A DNA stretch of 6,779 nucleotides from positions 38,449 to 45,227 of the forward strand of contig FR884637.1 of NCBI GenBank assembly GCA_000436075.1, written 5' to 3'. Each line of letters starts with the position of its first letter. Within the stretch, counting starts at the first letter, position 1. The notes beneath the pieces were generated by a model. It was not told where the DNA came from, made no database searches, and saw nothing but the letters and a program-made list of their open reading frames with translations. Source of the DNA: Eggerthella sp. CAG:209. GTDB lineage: Bacteria > Actinomycetota > Coriobacteriia > Coriobacteriales > Eggerthellaceae. This document shows positions 5,278 through 6,779 of the stretch, in pieces. The translations under genes were made by a program, and so were the position numbers.

Positions 5278-6696
5278 GTGGATGAATTGCTGTTAATCGT
5301 CCAAACCATCAACTCGTATCTGTCGAACTATGTATTGATTGTCCTGCTTATTGGCGCAGGCCTGTTCTTCACTATTCGCACCCGCTTTGTGCAGGTTCGC
5401 TGCTTTGGCGAAGGCCTTAAGCGACTGTTTGGTGGATTCAACCTGAACGGCGAAAAGCACGAGAGCGGCATGAGCTCATTCCAGGCAGTCGCAACTGCAA
5501 TTGCGGCACAGGTTGGTACTGGCAACATTGTTGGTGCTTGCGGCGCAATTCTCATTGGTGGACCAGGCGCTATCTTCTGGATGTGGCTCATCGCATTCCT
5601 AGGTATGGCAACCAACTACGCAGAAGCAGTATTGGCTCAGAAGACGCGCAAGATTGACGCAGACGGCACGGTACATGGCGGTCCGGTTTATTACATCAAG
5701 ACTGCATTCCACGGCAAATTCGGCACTTTCCTAGCTGGATTCTTTGCAGTCGCCATCATATTGGCATTGGGCTTCATGGGCTGCATGGTTCAGTCGAACT
5801 CCATTGCATCCACGATGAACACCGCATTCGGCATCCCCACTTGGCTGATGGGCATTATCATCGTAGTATTCGCTGGCTTCATCTTCCTGGGCGGCTTGTC
5901 CCGCCTGGCAGCGGTAACCGAAAAGGTAGTACCTTTTATGGCTATCGTGTACCTGATCGGCGGTATTGCGGTTCTCATCGCAAACGCTTCTCACGTAGGC
6001 GACGCATTTTTCCTGATCTTCGAATTCGCCTTTAATCCCAATGCGGAACTTGGCGGCGTTACCTTCGGCATCATCGCTGCTCTTTCGCAGGGCGCTAAGC
6101 GCGGTCTCTTCTCCAACGAAGCAGGCATGGGCTCCACACCTCACGCTCACGCCATGGCAAATGTGAAGAACCCCCACGAACAGGGCGTTTTGGCAATCAT
6201 TGCGGTATTCGTTGACACGTTTGTTGTTGTTACCATCACCGCTCTGGTAGTTATCACCGTTCTGTACACCGGCAATGGCGCACTTGCTCAGGGCATTTAC
6301 GACGGCATCGATAAAACAAATATGGCTCAGATCGCATTCGGCAGCCTGTTCGGCGAAACTGGCGGCAACGTATTCGTCGCAATTTGCCTCTTGTTCTTTG
6401 CATTCTCCACTATCCTGAGCTGGAATCTGTTCGCAAAGATCAATGTTAACTATCTCTTCGGCAAAAAAGCCGTGCCTGTGTTCAGCGTTATTGCCCTGTG
6501 CTTCATTTTCGTAGGCTGCATCCTCTCCAACGACCTGGTGTGGGAACTGGCCGACATGTTTAATCAGTTGATGGTTCTGCCTAACGTAATTGCCCTTATT
6601 GCCTTGGGAGGCGGCGTGTCAATGTGCGCACGGACTCGCGGCAAGAAGTTCGAGCTAAAACAGCAACAGCCAGAAGAAAGCGCTAAAGCAGAATAA
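5278..6696 (+). CDS. AGCS-family sodium:glycine/alanine symporter
   Basis: This inner-membrane transporter of the alanine/glycine:cation symporter family takes up glycine or alanine with sodium. The 472-aa protein has about ten to twelve hydrophobic segments and the family's signatures: SSFQAVATAIAAQVGTGNI (66-84), GGPGAIFWMWLIAFLGMATNYAEA (94-117, shown here by position), HGGPVYYI (133-140) and GAKRGLFSNEAGMGSTPHAHA (272-292). The GTG start at 5278 is chosen because AGGAGG lies 9 nt upstream. The frame is open back to GTG 5113, but those 55 codons lie inside the riboswitch and have no family resemblance. The segment at 378-395 (TILSWNLFAKINVNYLFG) differs from the Tyr-Gly-Glu form I expect there. 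The riboswitch upstream favours glycine as substrate or signal. The C-tail (451-472) is charged and likely cytoplasmic. Confidence 0.94.
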   Translation: MDELLLIVQTINSYLSNYVLIVLLIGAGLFFTIRTRFVQVRCFGEGLKRLFGGFNLNGEKHESGMSSFQAVATAIAAQVGTGNIVGACGAILIGGPGAIFWMWLIAFLGMATNYAEAVLAQKTRKIDADGTVHGGPVYYIKTAFHGKFGTFLAGFFAVAIILALGFMGCMVQSNSIASTMNTAFGIPTWLMGIIIVVFAGFIFLGGLSRLAAVTEKVVPFMAIVYLIGGIAVLIANASHVGDAFFLIFEFAFNPNAELGGVTFGIIAALSQGAKRGLFSNEAGMGSTPHAHAMANVKNPHEQGVLAIIAVFVDTFVVVTITALVVITVLYTGNGALAQGIYDGIDKTNMAQIAFGSLFGETGGNVFVAICLLFFAFSTILSWNLFAKINVNYLFGKKAVPVFSVIALCFIFVGCILSNDLVWELADMFNQLMVLPNVIALIALGGGVSMCARTRGKKFELKQQQPEESAKAE

Positions 6697-6750
6697 TCTC
6701 AACCAAAAGCTTCACGAAATAGCCTCAACCTAGAGGTAGACTCCCCAACA

Positions 6751-6779
6751 AAGAAGGCAGCCGTAATGGCTGCCTTCTT
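6751..6779 (+). terminator. Intrinsic terminator after the symporter gene (cut by window edge)
   Basis: AAGAAGGCAGCC (6751-6762) and GGCTGCCTTCTT (6768-6779) form a perfect 12-bp stem with a 5-nt GTAAT loop, 54 nt after the symporter stop. The 3' arm ends TTCTT at the window edge, so any U-tract lies outside. The A-rich 5' base of the stem is typical of plus-strand terminators; the minus-strand side continues without a U-run. Confidence 0.8.

Noticed and set aside
5731..6177. Minus-strand frames opposite the symporter
   Set aside because: They are antisense to well-conserved AGCS signatures and contain many His, Cys and Asp residues expected from reversed membrane-protein codons.

Overview
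The window looks like chromosomal sequence from an anaerobic bacterium with roughly balanced base composition. Clear Shine-Dalgarno sites, several GTG starts, an FeFe-hydrogenase maturase (HydE), a PgcA/PGM2-type sugar-phosphate mutase and a glycine riboswitch ahead of an amino acid:sodium symporter fit a gut- or mouth-type anaerobe of the Coriobacteriia or Firmicutes. This is inference; no rRNA or marker gene is present. I see no mobile element, CRISPR array, tRNA or rRNA.

Layout, left to right. At the left edge, on the minus strand, a phosphohexomutase gene (90-1772) is followed 8 nt later by the start of a second, truncated gene of unknown function (1-81), probably in one operon. The mutase has a candidate extended -10 promoter at 1819-1827. 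Between it and a plus-strand LysR-type regulator (2210-3079) is a 437-nt gap that is not empty. It carries, on the minus strand, a candidate promoter, about 150 nt of strongly structured sequence and a clear intrinsic terminator. This is a self-contained unit that looks like an unclassified small RNA or an attenuated leader, divergent from lysR. A possible LysR operator overlaps both promoters.

The LysR gene converges with hydE (minus strand, 3094-4149), with only 14 nt between the stop codons. HydE is a radical SAM enzyme that helps build the H-cluster of FeFe-hydrogenase; no other hydrogenase gene is in view. Divergent from hydE is a small PAP2-family membrane phosphatase (4222-4812). The hydE-PAP2 gap contains a perfect 12-bp palindrome.

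The right end is one coherent regulated unit: a candidate promoter near 5000-5028, a single-aptamer glycine riboswitch (about 5091-5197), a 9-bp hairpin that captures part of the ribosome binding site (5236-5265), a 472-aa AGCS-family sodium:glycine/alanine symporter starting at GTG 5278, and a 12-bp terminator stem at the window edge. The riboswitch suggests that glycine controls translation of its own transporter.

The best lead for something undescribed is the minus-strand RNA unit at 1974-2135. The glycine riboswitch is a known class and is the best-supported regulatory element.
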